64,000 bases of DNA, from contig NZ_VSMB01000002.1 in assembly GCF_009805705.1 (NCBI RefSeq), positions 421,432 to 485,431 on the forward strand, given 5' to 3'. The DNA comes from Ruania rhizosphaerae (lineage in GTDB: Bacteria > Actinomycetota > Actinomycetes > Actinomycetales > Beutenbergiaceae). This document shows positions 37,330-46,938 of this stretch, in pieces. Positions within the stretch are counted from its first letter, which is position 1. Each line of letters begins with the position of its first letter. The notes beneath the pieces were generated by a model. The model did not search any database, had not been told where the DNA came from, and saw nothing but the letters and a program-made list of their open reading frames with translations. The position numbers and the translations under genes are program-made.

Positions 37330-38242
37330 CGTTGCCCCTCCCCCCGTCCGCGACTCCGCACCGGCACCCGCCGGGCGCCGCACCACCTTCGTCAGCGGCG
37401 AACGCGTCTCCCGCACCTGGATGGTCATCGCCACTGCGGTGATGGCCCTGGCCTCGATCTACTTCCTCGTACCGGTGGTCTGGCTCGTGATCGCGGCGAC
37501 CAAGTCGACCGGAGACCTCTTCTCCACGCCCGGCTTCGCCTTCGCCGACTTCAACCTGCTGGAGAACCTGCAGGCACTGAGCACCTACCAGGACGGGATC
37601 TTCTGGCGGTGGGGTCTGAACTCGATCATCTACTCCGTCCTCGGATCCGCGCTGACCACACTGGTCTGCGCGATCACGGGGTACGCCCTGGCCGTGTACC
37701 GCTTCCGCGGGCGCGCCGCGCTGATCTCGGTGGTCCTGGCCAGCCTGCTCGTCCCCGGGACGGTGATCGCCCAGCCTACCTACGTGCTGCTGGTCTCCCT
37801 CGGGCTCGACAACACCTACGCGGGTCTGCTGCTGCCGGCGCTCGTCTACCCGTTCGGGGTGCTGCTGTGCTTCATCTTCGCCCAGTCCTCCGTCCCGCTG
37901 GAGCTTGTGGAGGCCGCCCGGCTCGACGGCGCAGGTGAGTTGCGCATCTTCGTCGCCATCGGGCTGCGTCTGCTGGCATCCGGCCTGGTGACGGTGCTGC
38001 TGTTCGCCTTCCTCGGTAGCTGGAACAGTTACATCCTGCCGCTGCTGGTGCTCACCGATGCGGAACTGATGCCACTGACGGTCGGGCTCACCGGCTGGAA
38101 TCAGGCCTCGATCACCATTCCCGGACTGCAGATCCTGACGGTCGTGGGTTCACTCGTCTCGATCATCCCGATCGCGATCGTCTTCCTCTCCCTGCAACGG
38201 TTCTGGAAGGCCGGGCTGACCGCCGGAAGCGTGCGAGGCTGA
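37319..38242 (+). CDS. ABC sugar importer permease (MalG/UgpE type)
   Basis: 307 residues, overlapping the previous gene by 11 bp. The N-terminal ~35 residues are Pro/Ala-rich. Six membrane segments follow (MVIATAVMALASIYFLVPVV onward), with the EAA loop LVEAARLDGAGELRIFVAIG and the C-terminal FWKAGLTAGSVRG typical of the MalG class. An ATPase gene does not follow; the next gene is the GH95 enzyme. Confidence 0.93.
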   Translation: MASDVAPPPVRDSAPAPAGRRTTFVSGERVSRTWMVIATAVMALASIYFLVPVVWLVIAATKSTGDLFSTPGFAFADFNLLENLQALSTYQDGIFWRWGLNSIIYSVLGSALTTLVCAITGYALAVYRFRGRAALISVVLASLLVPGTVIAQPTYVLLVSLGLDNTYAGLLLPALVYPFGVLLCFIFAQSSVPLELVEAARLDGAGELRIFVAIGLRLLASGLVTVLLFAFLGSWNSYILPLLVLTDAELMPLTVGLTGWNQASITIPGLQILTVVGSLVSIIPIAIVFLSLQRFWKAGLTAGSVRG

Positions 38243-40563
38243 TGCCCATGACGATGTCCAGGACCACGCTTCGCTACCGCACACCCGCCTCCCGCTGGCT
38301 GGAGTGCCTGCCGCTCGGGAACGGCACCCTCGGTGCCATGCTCGACGGCGGAACCTCCGTCACCCGGATCCGCCTGAACGACGAGACCGCATGGTCCGGA
38401 TCACCAGAGAGCGAGAGCACCGGAGGGCTCCTCGACGCCACGAGCGCCGCCGCCTGCCTCCGGCAGGCGAGGGACGCCGTCGGGGCCGGGGACCCCATGG
38501 CCGCCGCCCAGGCGCTCCTGCCCACCCAGGTGCGCTACTCCCAGGCCTTTCTGCCGTTCGCGACGGCGGAGCTCACCCGGGAGGTACCGGTCACCGGATA
38601 CGAGCGCGAGCTGGACCTGCGCACCGCCCGGCACCGCACGAGCGGGGCAGGCGCCGTCGTCGAGACGACCTTTGTCTCGGCGCCGCACGGGGTGTTGGTG
38701 CACCGGATCGAAGGCACCGCGCTGACGGCCGTGGAGCTGCACTCCCCGCACCAGGTGCTGGCGAGCAGCACGTCCGCGGACGGGACCGAGCTGCTGCTGC
38801 GGCTGCCGGCCGACGTCGCCCCGCAGCACGAACCCGATGCTCCCGCGGTGACCTGGCCGGCCGCTCCGGGCCAGTCGCTCGAGGGTGCCGTGGTGGCTCG
38901 TGTGCGACGAGAGGGTGGGGCCACCCTGGTGGTGCTCGCGACCGAGACCACCTACACCGGCCTCGGGCAGGCTCCGGCGGGGTCGGCGCACGACGCGGCG
39001 GCGGTGGCCCGGCAGCGGGTCGACCGCGCCCTCGCCCTCGGCTGGGACGAACTGGCGGCAGCGCACGCACACGACTACGAGCCGCGGTTCGCCCGGTCCC
39101 GGATCGAGCTCGGGACACCTGAGCAGCACGCCGCCGTGGCCGACCTGAGCCCCGATGAGCGCGTACGCCGGGCTCAGCATGCTGACACCCCGCTCGCCGC
39201 CGACCCGGGCTTGCTGTCGCTGCTGTTCGACCTGGGGCGCTACCTGCTGCTCTCCTCCTCCCGGCCCGGCTCGCTGCCACCGACACTGCAGGGCATCTGG
39301 AACGAGGAGATGCAGCCTCCGTGGAGCTCGAACTACACCCTGAACATCAACGCCGAGATGAATATGTGGGCGGCCCACACCACCCGACTGCCGGAGTGCG
39401 CCGAACCGCTCCACGACTTCGTCGCGGCGCTCGCCCAGGCGGGCGAGCCGACCGCCGAGCGACTGTACGGCAGCCGCGGCTGGGTGGCCCATCACAATTC
39501 CGATGCCTGGCTGCTGACCTCCCCCGTCGGAGGCGGGCACGGGGACGTGCGCTGGTCGGCATGGCCGATGGCCGCACCATGGCTCGCACGGCACGTGCTG
39601 GACGCCGTCGAGTTCGGTGCGATCGACAAGGCGGCCCTGCGCCGGATGTGGCCGGCGGTGCGCGGTGCCGTCGCCTTCACGCTCGACCACGTCCGGCAGG
39701 AGGACGGCCGCTGGACCAGCGCTCCGGCATCCTCCCCGGAGAACGCCTACTGGACAGCAGACGGTGCGGAGGCAGCGCTCGATGTGACGAGTGCGATGGA
39801 CCTGAGCCTGGCCTACGAGGCCTGTCGCACCGCCATCCGGGTGGCCGAGCTGCTCGAGGTCGACGATGACGTGGTGGCCGAGGCACGCGAGCGCCTGACC
39901 ATCTTGCCGGCCGAACCCGAGGTGGCCACCGATGGGACGCTGGTGGAGTGGGCGAGCGAGCATGTCGCCACCGACCCCCACCACCGGCACGTGAGCCATC
40001 TGGTCGGTCTCTACCCCGGGCACGGACGCTGGTCGGAGCGGGCACGTGAGGCAGCGGCCCGCACACTGGCGGAACGAGGGGATGAGTCCTCAGGCTGGTC
40101 TCTCATGTGGAAGGGCCTGCTCTGGGCGCGGCTGGGCCGAGGAGAACGGGTCGAGTCGCACCTGCAGCCCCTGCTGCGGGACGCGGAAAGCCTCTCGGGC
40201 CCGTTCGCCGGCGGGCTGTACCCGAACCTGTTCGCCGCCCACCCCCCGTTCCAGATCGATGCGAACCTGGGGCTCCCGGCACTGCTCGCCGAGGCGGTGC
40301 TGCAGAGCCACGACGGTCTGCACCTGCTGCCTGCGCTGCCCCCGTCACTGGGGCAGGGGCGTGCCGAGGGGCTGCTGGCCCGGCCGGGCGTCATCGTCGA
40401 CCTCACCTGGTCCGACGGTGCACTGGTGAGCGCACGGCTCCGGTCGGGCGCCGGGGCGATCCCGGTGCGGGTGCGCTGGGCGGGCCATCACCTGGACCGG
40501 GTCGTGACGACCGAGCCGCTCGAGCTCGTAGCAGCCGACTTCACAAAGGCCGGGCGAGCCTAG
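38242..40563 (+). CDS. GH95-family alpha-L-fucosidase (or related alpha-L-galactosidase)
   Basis: 773 residues, starting in a TGATG overlap with the permease stop. The N-terminal domain begins with the family hallmark WLECLPLGNGTLGAMLDGG and RIRLNDETAWSGSPES. The catalytic helical barrel has PPTLQGIWNEEMQPPWSSNY and YTLNINAEMNMWAAH (paired Asn residues, ~364-376), and later NLFAAHPPFQIDANLGLPAL with the catalytic-region acid. No signal peptide, so it cleaves imported fucosides in the cytoplasm. Family members also act on alpha-L-galactosides, so substrate is not certain. Confidence 0.92.
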   Translation: MPMTMSRTTLRYRTPASRWLECLPLGNGTLGAMLDGGTSVTRIRLNDETAWSGSPESESTGGLLDATSAAACLRQARDAVGAGDPMAAAQALLPTQVRYSQAFLPFATAELTREVPVTGYERELDLRTARHRTSGAGAVVETTFVSAPHGVLVHRIEGTALTAVELHSPHQVLASSTSADGTELLLRLPADVAPQHEPDAPAVTWPAAPGQSLEGAVVARVRREGGATLVVLATETTYTGLGQAPAGSAHDAAAVARQRVDRALALGWDELAAAHAHDYEPRFARSRIELGTPEQHAAVADLSPDERVRRAQHADTPLAADPGLLSLLFDLGRYLLLSSSRPGSLPPTLQGIWNEEMQPPWSSNYTLNINAEMNMWAAHTTRLPECAEPLHDFVAALAQAGEPTAERLYGSRGWVAHHNSDAWLLTSPVGGGHGDVRWSAWPMAAPWLARHVLDAVEFGAIDKAALRRMWPAVRGAVAFTLDHVRQEDGRWTSAPASSPENAYWTADGAEAALDVTSAMDLSLAYEACRTAIRVAELLEVDDDVVAEARERLTILPAEPEVATDGTLVEWASEHVATDPHHRHVSHLVGLYPGHGRWSERAREAAARTLAERGDESSGWSLMWKGLLWARLGRGERVESHLQPLLRDAESLSGPFAGGLYPNLFAAHPPFQIDANLGLPALLAEAVLQSHDGLHLLPALPPSLGQGRAEGLLARPGVIVDLTWSDGALVSARLRSGAGAIPVRVRWAGHHLDRVVTTEPLELVAADFTKAGRA

Positions 40564-40566
40564 GCT

Positions 40567-41715
40567 GTGGCCGTGCACACCTCGCCGCCATCGTCGTGCT
40601 GGCCGGCGGTCCCGGATACCGAACGCCGCGTCCTGCTGGAGCTGCTGGTGCATGGCGCCCTTCCCCGGGTGCGGATCGCCGAACGCCTCAGCCTCTCGCG
40701 TACCAGCCTGTCACGAATCGCCCGAGGACTCATCGAGGCCGGCCTGATCGCAGAAGGCGAATCGGTTCCCCTGGGCGGCCGGGGCAGACCAGCCGAGTCC
40801 TTGCACCTACGCCACGACGCAGCGCACTTCGCCGGGGTCAAGCTGACCGCCGAGACGATGTACCTGGAGGTGACGGATCTACGTGCCCAGCCTGTCGCCG
40901 AGGTCGCAGTCCCACTGCACTCGCGTGAAGTCCGTGACGTGGTGACCCTGATCGCCGACTCGATCCGGCAGACCGAGGTGAGGGACGTCGTCGGCATCGG
41001 GATCGCCGTTGCCGGCGACGTCCGCTCGACCACCGAGGGCACGGTGCTCCGGCACTCCAACTTCCTGGGGTGGGATGCTGTGCCGCTCAGCGGGTTGGTG
41101 AGCGAGGCGACAGGGATGCCCACGACGGTCGTCAACGACGTGCACGCCCTGGCTGGGGCCCACCACTGGTTCGGCTCCGACGGCAGCCACCGATCGATGG
41201 TCGTCTTCGGTGTCGGCGCCGGGATCGGGTCCGGTGTGGTGATTGACGGCATGTTGCACCCCGGGGCGCACGGTCGCGCCGGGCGGGTGGGGCACACGCG
41301 CATCGGTGGCGAGGGACGGCGCTGCGAAAACGGTCACCTCGACTGTGTGCACAGCTTCGTGACGATCCCGGCCACCGAGCACAACGCGGGCGTCGGACAG
41401 GGCGAGTACACCCTCGCCCTCGAGCGCGCACGAGCCGGCGAACGGACGGCGGTACGCGCCTTCCAGGATGCCGCACGTGCCCTCGGGGCCGTCGTGGCGG
41501 ATGCTGTCAACGCCTTCGACCCGGAGGCTGTCGCGGTGATGGGCGAGGGGGTGGACATGCTCGACCTGGCTCCCGGGCACGTGCAGCAGGCGATGGCGGA
41601 GTTCCTCGAGCAGGGCGATGTCGAGGACGTCCTGGTGCAACGTCCGCCGTTCACGTTCGGCCTGTACGCCCGCGGTGCGGCAGTGGCCGCGATGCGGGAG
41701 CTGCTCAGCAGCTGA
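40567..41715 (+). CDS. ROK-family (NagC/XylR-like) transcriptional regulator
   Basis: 382 residues from GTG 40567 (GTG 40573 is possible), 3 bp after the fucosidase stop. The N-terminal winged helix is LPRVRIAERLSLSRTSLSRI. The ROK sugar-binding domain follows (VVGIGIAVAGDVRSTTEGTV, FGVGAGIGSGVVIDG). The usual zinc motif CxCGxxGC is degenerate here: GHTRIGGEGRRCENGHLDC keeps the first and last cysteine only. It probably regulates its own operon in response to the imported sugar. Confidence 0.9.
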   Translation: MAVHTSPPSSCWPAVPDTERRVLLELLVHGALPRVRIAERLSLSRTSLSRIARGLIEAGLIAEGESVPLGGRGRPAESLHLRHDAAHFAGVKLTAETMYLEVTDLRAQPVAEVAVPLHSREVRDVVTLIADSIRQTEVRDVVGIGIAVAGDVRSTTEGTVLRHSNFLGWDAVPLSGLVSEATGMPTTVVNDVHALAGAHHWFGSDGSHRSMVVFGVGAGIGSGVVIDGMLHPGAHGRAGRVGHTRIGGEGRRCENGHLDCVHSFVTIPATEHNAGVGQGEYTLALERARAGERTAVRAFQDAARALGAVVADAVNAFDPEAVAVMGEGVDMLDLAPGHVQQAMAEFLEQGDVEDVLVQRPPFTFGLYARGAAVAAMRELLSS

Positions 41716-41738
41716 GTCCGCGACCGGGTGCGTGTCTC

Positions 41739-42977
41739 TCAGACTCCCAGCGCGGTCGTGAACTGCGCGCGCGTGCGCCAGATTGTCTCCAACAGTGCCA
41801 TCTCGTCCTGGCGAGCACGGATTCCGGTGTGACCGGTGTACAGATCCTGCCGCGCATAGGCCAGGTTCACTGCTGCCTTCTGGAACGACTTCATCGCAGC
41901 CAACGCCTGCGGCCCACCTCGCGTTGCCCACACCCTGGCCTGCCGCCGCCCCTGCATTGACGTCAGCATCGCCACCTCCTGCAGCACCAGATGACCGGAG
42001 GGAACATACTCGCTCAACCGCTCGCCGATCAGCCGCCGTTCCTTGTTGCGCAACCAGACCACGATGATCGCCCAGATCACCAACGGCACCCAGTTGAGGA
42101 ACACGACCGCCGCCGCCAGCCCGCCCAGCCCGCCCGGCCCGCCGGCGAACATCGCAGCACCGTTCCACCCCCCGTGCAGCAGTATCGCGCCGAGGAAGCC
42201 GAGCGGCAGCGTCCACAACCACGCCAGTGTGCTCCGGTGGCGAGATGCGAGGCCAAGGGCCACACCGATGCAGGCGGTGCACATGAGGTGCACGAACGGG
42301 GAGAGCAACCCCCGTACCACGAACGTCACGGCGAGGTCCTGGCCGGTACTGAAGTAGGTGATGTTCTCCACGAAGGCGAAGGCGGCGGCGATCACCGAGG
42401 CGTACACGATCCCGTCCACCGGGCCGTTGAACTGACGGCGCCGCACCAGGAAGATCAGCAGCACTCCCAGGCCCTTGCAGAACTCCTCCACCACCGGAGC
42501 ACCGAAGATCATGGTCTGCAGCAACGCGTCCAGGCCCGGAGCCACGACCGACCCGATGGCCCGGCCCACCAGCGGATCGAAGAGGACCGCTACCATGACC
42601 GCGCCCCCGCCCCACAGGAAGGCCGCGACCAGCAGCAGCCGCGGCTCCGGCTCCCACCGGTCCACCCAGACCACGGGAGCCATCACGATCGCCAGTGGGA
42701 CCAGGCCCAGCACCAACGACATCGCCACTCCCGGGACGCCGTTGCCGTACGCGTACACCGCGATCAGGGCCAGGACGGCGATCGATCCGGCGATGACCAT
42801 GACCAACTCGAGCGCCGGGTGGTCGCGGCGGGCCTTTCCCGGTGGTGCCATGAGCTGCCAGGGCGTCCCGGCGTTCACCGGGCCGTGAGCAGGAATACCT
42901 CGCGCGGGACCCTGGCCTGGCACCGGTCCCTGCCCGTAAGCCGGGCCCTGGCCTGGCACCGGGCCGGGGCCGGTCAC
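41739..42977 (-). CDS. PrsW-family intramembrane protease, copy 2
   Basis: 412 residues. The first ~45 are Gly/Pro/Gln-rich. About eight membrane segments carry the PrsW glutamates in VVEEFCKGLGVLL and histidines in LSPFVHLMCTACIG and LHGGWNGAA. The conserved C-terminal ~80 residues (MLTSMQGRRQARVW...) are cytosolic. Founding members cleave anti-sigma factors at site 1. It overlaps the upstream paralog by ATGA, so both should be made together. Confidence 0.9.
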   Translation of the reverse strand: MTGPGPVPGQGPAYGQGPVPGQGPARGIPAHGPVNAGTPWQLMAPPGKARRDHPALELVMVIAGSIAVLALIAVYAYGNGVPGVAMSLVLGLVPLAIVMAPVVWVDRWEPEPRLLLVAAFLWGGGAVMVAVLFDPLVGRAIGSVVAPGLDALLQTMIFGAPVVEEFCKGLGVLLIFLVRRRQFNGPVDGIVYASVIAAAFAFVENITYFSTGQDLAVTFVVRGLLSPFVHLMCTACIGVALGLASRHRSTLAWLWTLPLGFLGAILLHGGWNGAAMFAGGPGGLGGLAAAVVFLNWVPLVIWAIIVVWLRNKERRLIGERLSEYVPSGHLVLQEVAMLTSMQGRRQARVWATRGGPQALAAMKSFQKAAVNLAYARQDLYTGHTGIRARQDEMALLETIWRTRAQFTTALGV

Positions 42978-44461
42978 ACTCCGAGCGCAGTCTTGAACTG
43001 CGCTCGGGTGCGGCCGATCGTTTCCAGCAGTGCCATCTCATCCTGACGGGCGCGGATTCCCGTGTGACCGGTGTACAAGTCCTGCCGGGCATAGGCCAGG
43101 TTCACTGCTGCCTTCTGGAAGGACTTCATCGCTGCGGCCGCCTGCGGGCCGCCCTTCGCTGCCCACTGCTTGGCATTGCGCCGCCCTTGCATCGACGTCA
43201 GCATCGCCACCTCCTGCGGCACCAGCCATCCGGAGGGCACGTACTCGCTCAACCGCTCAGCCAGCAGTTGAGTCTCCTTCTTGCGCAACCAGACCAGGAT
43301 GATCGCCCAGATCACCAACGGCACCCAGTTGAGGAAGACCAACATGGCCGCGAGCCCGCCCAGGCCACCGGCGAACGAGGCGGCGCCGTTCCAGGCACCG
43401 TGCAGCAGCATGGCGCCCAGGTAGCCGATCGGCATCATCCACAGCCAGGCCAGCTTGCTCTTGTGGCGGGACGCCAGCCCGAGTGCGACGCCGATGCAGG
43501 CGGTGTAGATCAGGTGTCCGAACGGGGACAGCAGCCCCCGCAGGACGAACATGAAGGCCATCTGGTCGCCGGCGCTGCTCAGGTACTGGATGTTCTCGAC
43601 GAAGGCGAAGGCGGCGGCGATCACCGAGGCGTAGACGATCCCATCGACAGGGCCGTTGAAGTGACGACGCCGGATGAGGAAGATCAGCAGCACTCCCAGG
43701 CCCTTCCAGAACTCCTCCACGACCGGGGCGCCGAAGACCGCCGGTAACACCTCAGGAGGCATCGACGGCGCCAAGTTGCTGCCGAGGGCTGTGCCGACGG
43801 CACCGTTGAGCAGGCTGGACAGCCACACGGCCACACCGCCTCCCCACACGAAAGCTGCGGCGAGGAGCAGCCGCGGTTCCGGCTCCCATCGGTCCACCCA
43901 GATCACGGCGAAGCCGACGATGGCCAGCGGGATCAACGCGACGAAGGTCGCGGTAAAGCTGTTCCCGACCCCGAAGGCGAGGGCGGTGACCGCCACGGAG
44001 GACAGCACGCCGAGGGTGCCCAGGGCCAGCACCAGGATCTCGAAGACCACCCGGCGGCGGGGGTGCCGACGAGCGGGCGCGGCGACCCACCCGTGCTGCG
44101 CTGACGGGGCGTACTGCTCCGATGGCGGTGCCACCGAGACGGGGGCAGGCGCCTGCGCATACTGCAGGTGGCTGCCGTAGGCCGACCGTTGCTGCGGGTG
44201 AGCCGGCCCGCCATAGGAGGCTTGATAGGGCTGGTGCGGTGCACCCTGCGGAGCCTGTTGTGCCGGGTAGCCCTGCTGCGGTTGCTGCGGTGCACTCTGT
44301 TGCACCGGGTAGCCCTGAGGCGGCGCCTGCTGGTGCTGAGGCGGATTCTGCACTGGGTAACCCTGGGGAGCCTGCTGCACCGGCGATGCCTGGGCCGGCT
44401 GCTGACCCTGTCCGTCAGGCTGTCGCGCGGGAGGTTGTTGGTTCGGCGGTTGATAGCTCAC
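42974..44461 (-). CDS. PrsW-family intramembrane protease, copy 1
   Basis: 495 residues. The ~115-residue N-terminus is built of Gln/Pro/Gly/Tyr repeats (QQAPQGYPVQ and variants) and should be disordered in the cytosol. Membrane segments carry VVEEFWKGLGVLLIF, LSPFGHLIYTACIGVALG and LLHGAWNGAASFAGG. The last ~75 residues are almost identical to those of the downstream copy, showing tandem duplication. It is divergent from the methyltransferase gene with an 81-bp gap. Confidence 0.9.
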   Translation of the reverse strand: MSYQPPNQQPPARQPDGQGQQPAQASPVQQAPQGYPVQNPPQHQQAPPQGYPVQQSAPQQPQQGYPAQQAPQGAPHQPYQASYGGPAHPQQRSAYGSHLQYAQAPAPVSVAPPSEQYAPSAQHGWVAAPARRHPRRRVVFEILVLALGTLGVLSSVAVTALAFGVGNSFTATFVALIPLAIVGFAVIWVDRWEPEPRLLLAAAFVWGGGVAVWLSSLLNGAVGTALGSNLAPSMPPEVLPAVFGAPVVEEFWKGLGVLLIFLIRRRHFNGPVDGIVYASVIAAAFAFVENIQYLSSAGDQMAFMFVLRGLLSPFGHLIYTACIGVALGLASRHKSKLAWLWMMPIGYLGAMLLHGAWNGAASFAGGLGGLAAMLVFLNWVPLVIWAIILVWLRKKETQLLAERLSEYVPSGWLVPQEVAMLTSMQGRRNAKQWAAKGGPQAAAAMKSFQKAAVNLAYARQDLYTGHTGIRARQDEMALLETIGRTRAQFKTALGV

Positions 44462-44542
44462 AGCCGAACGCTAGTGGGTTCCCCCGTAGTGGGCGAGCAC
44501 CCGAGTGGGCTGATCTGCCCATCCACGTGGCAGGATCGGGGA

Positions 44543-45748
44543 GTGGATCGCCGGACTCTCTCTCAGCTGCTCTCCCCGGAGGGGTGGGCATTGCTCGCCC
44601 AACTCCCACCCTACGACGAAGAGCAGGCGCTGCGGCTGTCCGAAGGGCTGCGGGCTCGGGGGCTCGATCCCGACCTCGTCGCCGGCGCTCTCACGCAGAG
44701 CCGCCTTCGCAGCCGCGCGCGAAGCAAGTTCGGCGAGTTCTCCGGCGAGATGCTCTTCACCGAGAGCGGGCTCGAACAGGCCACGCGATTGGCAGTCGCC
44801 GCCAGGCACGCACGCCGCTACGCCGACGCCGGGGTCCAGCACGTCGCCGACCTCGGATGTGGGCTCGGCGGCGACGCGATGGCGATGGCCGCACTCGGAT
44901 TGCGGGTGCTGGCTGTGGAGCTCGACGAGGAGACCGCCACGCTCGCGACTGTGAACCTGCGCGCTTTCGAGCACGCGCAGGTGCGCCTCGCCGATGCGAC
45001 CGAGGTGGATCTGGCCGCCGACGGTATCGACGCCGTCTTCGCCGACCCGGCCCGACGCACCCGGTCCGGGGCTCGTGTGTTCGACCCCCGCGCGTACTCC
45101 CCCGATCTCGACACTCTGCTCGGGCTACGTCACCAGGTGCCGAATCTCGGGCTCAAGGTCGGCCCCGGAATCCCGTACACGGCCCTCCCGTCCCAGACTC
45201 ACGCCCAGTGGGTCAGCGTGGACGGCAACGTCGTCGAGGCAGGGCTGTGGTTCGGGGACCTGGCGACCGAGGGGGCAGGAAGGAGCGCACTGCTGCTCTC
45301 CGGCGAGAGCGCCCACGTCATGTCCGCACCGGGCGACGCCGACGCCCGGCCCGTGCAGGCCCCCGCGGCCGATCTGGGCGCCTACCTGTACGAGCCCGAC
45401 GGTGCCGTCATCCGGGCCGGCCTGGTGGCCCAGCTCGCGGAGCGGATCGAGGGACACCTCGTGGACGAGTCCATCGCCTACGTGAGCACCGCGAGCGCGC
45501 ACGAGACGCCCTTCGCCGTCGGATATCGGGTCCTTGACTCCTTCGACTTCGGACTGAAGCGGCTCCGGGCCTACCTGCGCACGCGGGAGGTCGGGCGAGT
45601 CACGATCAAGAAGCGAGGCACCGCCGTCGTGCCTGACCAGCTTCGCCAGCAGCTGGGATTACGGGGGCCGAACGAAGCCACGATCGTGCTCACCCGGCTG
45701 CGCGGCAAGCAGAGCGTGATCGTGGTCGAACCGCTGCCGCGGGGCTGA
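44543..45748 (+). CDS. Class I SAM-dependent methyltransferase with THUMP-like C-terminus
   Basis: 401 residues from GTG 44543. A methyltransferase core is at ~75-240, with motif I VADLGCGLGGDAMAMAA, acidic residue in LAVELDEETA and the catalytic-type motif FADPARRTRSG. The C-terminal ~90 residues (GYRVLDSFDFGLKRLRAYLR, VTIKKRGTAVVPDQLRQQLG) resemble the THUMP-like domain found in this family, suggesting a nucleic-acid substrate. The target is unknown. Confidence 0.87.
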   Translation: MDRRTLSQLLSPEGWALLAQLPPYDEEQALRLSEGLRARGLDPDLVAGALTQSRLRSRARSKFGEFSGEMLFTESGLEQATRLAVAARHARRYADAGVQHVADLGCGLGGDAMAMAALGLRVLAVELDEETATLATVNLRAFEHAQVRLADATEVDLAADGIDAVFADPARRTRSGARVFDPRAYSPDLDTLLGLRHQVPNLGLKVGPGIPYTALPSQTHAQWVSVDGNVVEAGLWFGDLATEGAGRSALLLSGESAHVMSAPGDADARPVQAPAADLGAYLYEPDGAVIRAGLVAQLAERIEGHLVDESIAYVSTASAHETPFAVGYRVLDSFDFGLKRLRAYLRTREVGRVTIKKRGTAVVPDQLRQQLGLRGPNEATIVLTRLRGKQSVIVVEPLPRG

Positions 45749-45786
45749 GCGGCACATGCAACGGGCGTGGGTGGAAGGATGACCAC

Positions 45787-46938
45787 GTGACGATCGAGTT
45801 CTCGCCCTCGGCGCGTTCCACTCTCGGGATCGAGTGGGAGCTGGCGCTCGTGGACACCGATACCGGCGACCTGCGCCAGGTGGCCCAGACGGTCCTCGAT
45901 GCCGTCGCGCCTGCGGACGGTTCCCAGCACCCGACGATCCGGCAGGAACTCCTGCTGAACACGGTGGAGATCGTCTCCGGGGTGTGCCGGTCGGTGCCGG
46001 AGGCCATGGCTGATCTGGAGCGCTCCACCGCGCTCGTGCGGGAGGTCACGGACCCGCTGCGGGTGGAGCTGATGTGCGCGGGCACCCACCCCTTCGGCCA
46101 CTGGGGCAACCAGCGCGTGACGGACAAGGAGCGGTACGCCACCCTCATCGACCGCACCCAGTGGTGGGGGCGGCAGATGCTGATCTATGGCGTGCACGTG
46201 CACGTGGGCATCGAGGAGCGCGACAAGGTGCTGCCGATCCTGGGCGCGCTGCTGACGTACTACCCGCACCTGCTCTCACTCTCGGCCTCCTCACCGTTCT
46301 GGGACGGGCGCGATACCGGCTACGCCTCCAACCGTGCGCTCCTTTTCCAGCAACTCCCGACGGCGGGGCTTCCGTTCACGTCCATCGCCACGTGGGCAGA
46401 CCTGGAACGGTATGTCGACGACATGCTGCTCACCGGGGTGATCGACGAGTTCGACGAGGTGCGGTGGGACCTACGGCCCTCACCGAAGTTCGGAACGTTG
46501 GAGATGCGGATCTGCGACGGGATCTCCAACGCGCTCGAGCTCGCGGCGGTGTCGGCGCTGACGCACTGCCTGGTGGAGAAGTTCTCCCGGATGATCGATG
46601 CCGGCGAGGAGCTGCCGCGGATCTCACCGTGGTTCCTGGCCGAGAACAAGTGGCGTTCGGCCCGGTACGGGATGGAGGCGATCATCATCCTGGACGAGGC
46701 GGGCAACGAGGAGATTGTGACCGACTCGCTCGAGGCGGTGCTTGCTGATCTTGCGCCGATCGCGGCGGAGCTGGGGTGTGCAGAGGAGCTGGAGGGCGTG
46801 CGTGAGATCGTCCGCACCGGCGGGTCCGCGGCACGGCAGCGCACGATCGCGGCGGCGTCGGCACCCGGGGATCTGGCACCGGTGGTGGCGCACCTGGTGG
46901 CCGAGTTCCACGCGGGGCGTCCGCTCGATCCCAGGTAG
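45787..46938 (+). CDS. YbdK/GCS2-type carboxylate-amine ligase (glutamate-cysteine ligase-like)
   Basis: 383 residues from GTG 45787. The fold joins a glutamate-like carboxylate to an amine using ATP. Landmarks are TLGIEWELALVDTDTGDLR, ELLLNTVEIVSGVC, MCAGTHPFGHW, YGVHVHVGI and RPSPKFGTLEMRICDG. Many YbdK members make gamma-glutamyl compounds weakly and their true substrate is unknown. It starts 38 bp after the methyltransferase. Confidence 0.9.
   Translation: MTIEFSPSARSTLGIEWELALVDTDTGDLRQVAQTVLDAVAPADGSQHPTIRQELLLNTVEIVSGVCRSVPEAMADLERSTALVREVTDPLRVELMCAGTHPFGHWGNQRVTDKERYATLIDRTQWWGRQMLIYGVHVHVGIEERDKVLPILGALLTYYPHLLSLSASSPFWDGRDTGYASNRALLFQQLPTAGLPFTSIATWADLERYVDDMLLTGVIDEFDEVRWDLRPSPKFGTLEMRICDGISNALELAAVSALTHCLVEKFSRMIDAGEELPRISPWFLAENKWRSARYGMEAIIILDEAGNEEIVTDSLEAVLADLAPIAAELGCAEELEGVREIVRTGGSAARQRTIAAASAPGDLAPVVAHLVAEFHAGRPLDPR

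Noticed and set aside
40879..43092. A 737-residue reverse-strand frame across the ROK and PrsW genes
   Set aside because: Arg/Gly/Pro-rich with no recognisable domain; it is a shadow of the ROK regulator and of PrsW in other frames.
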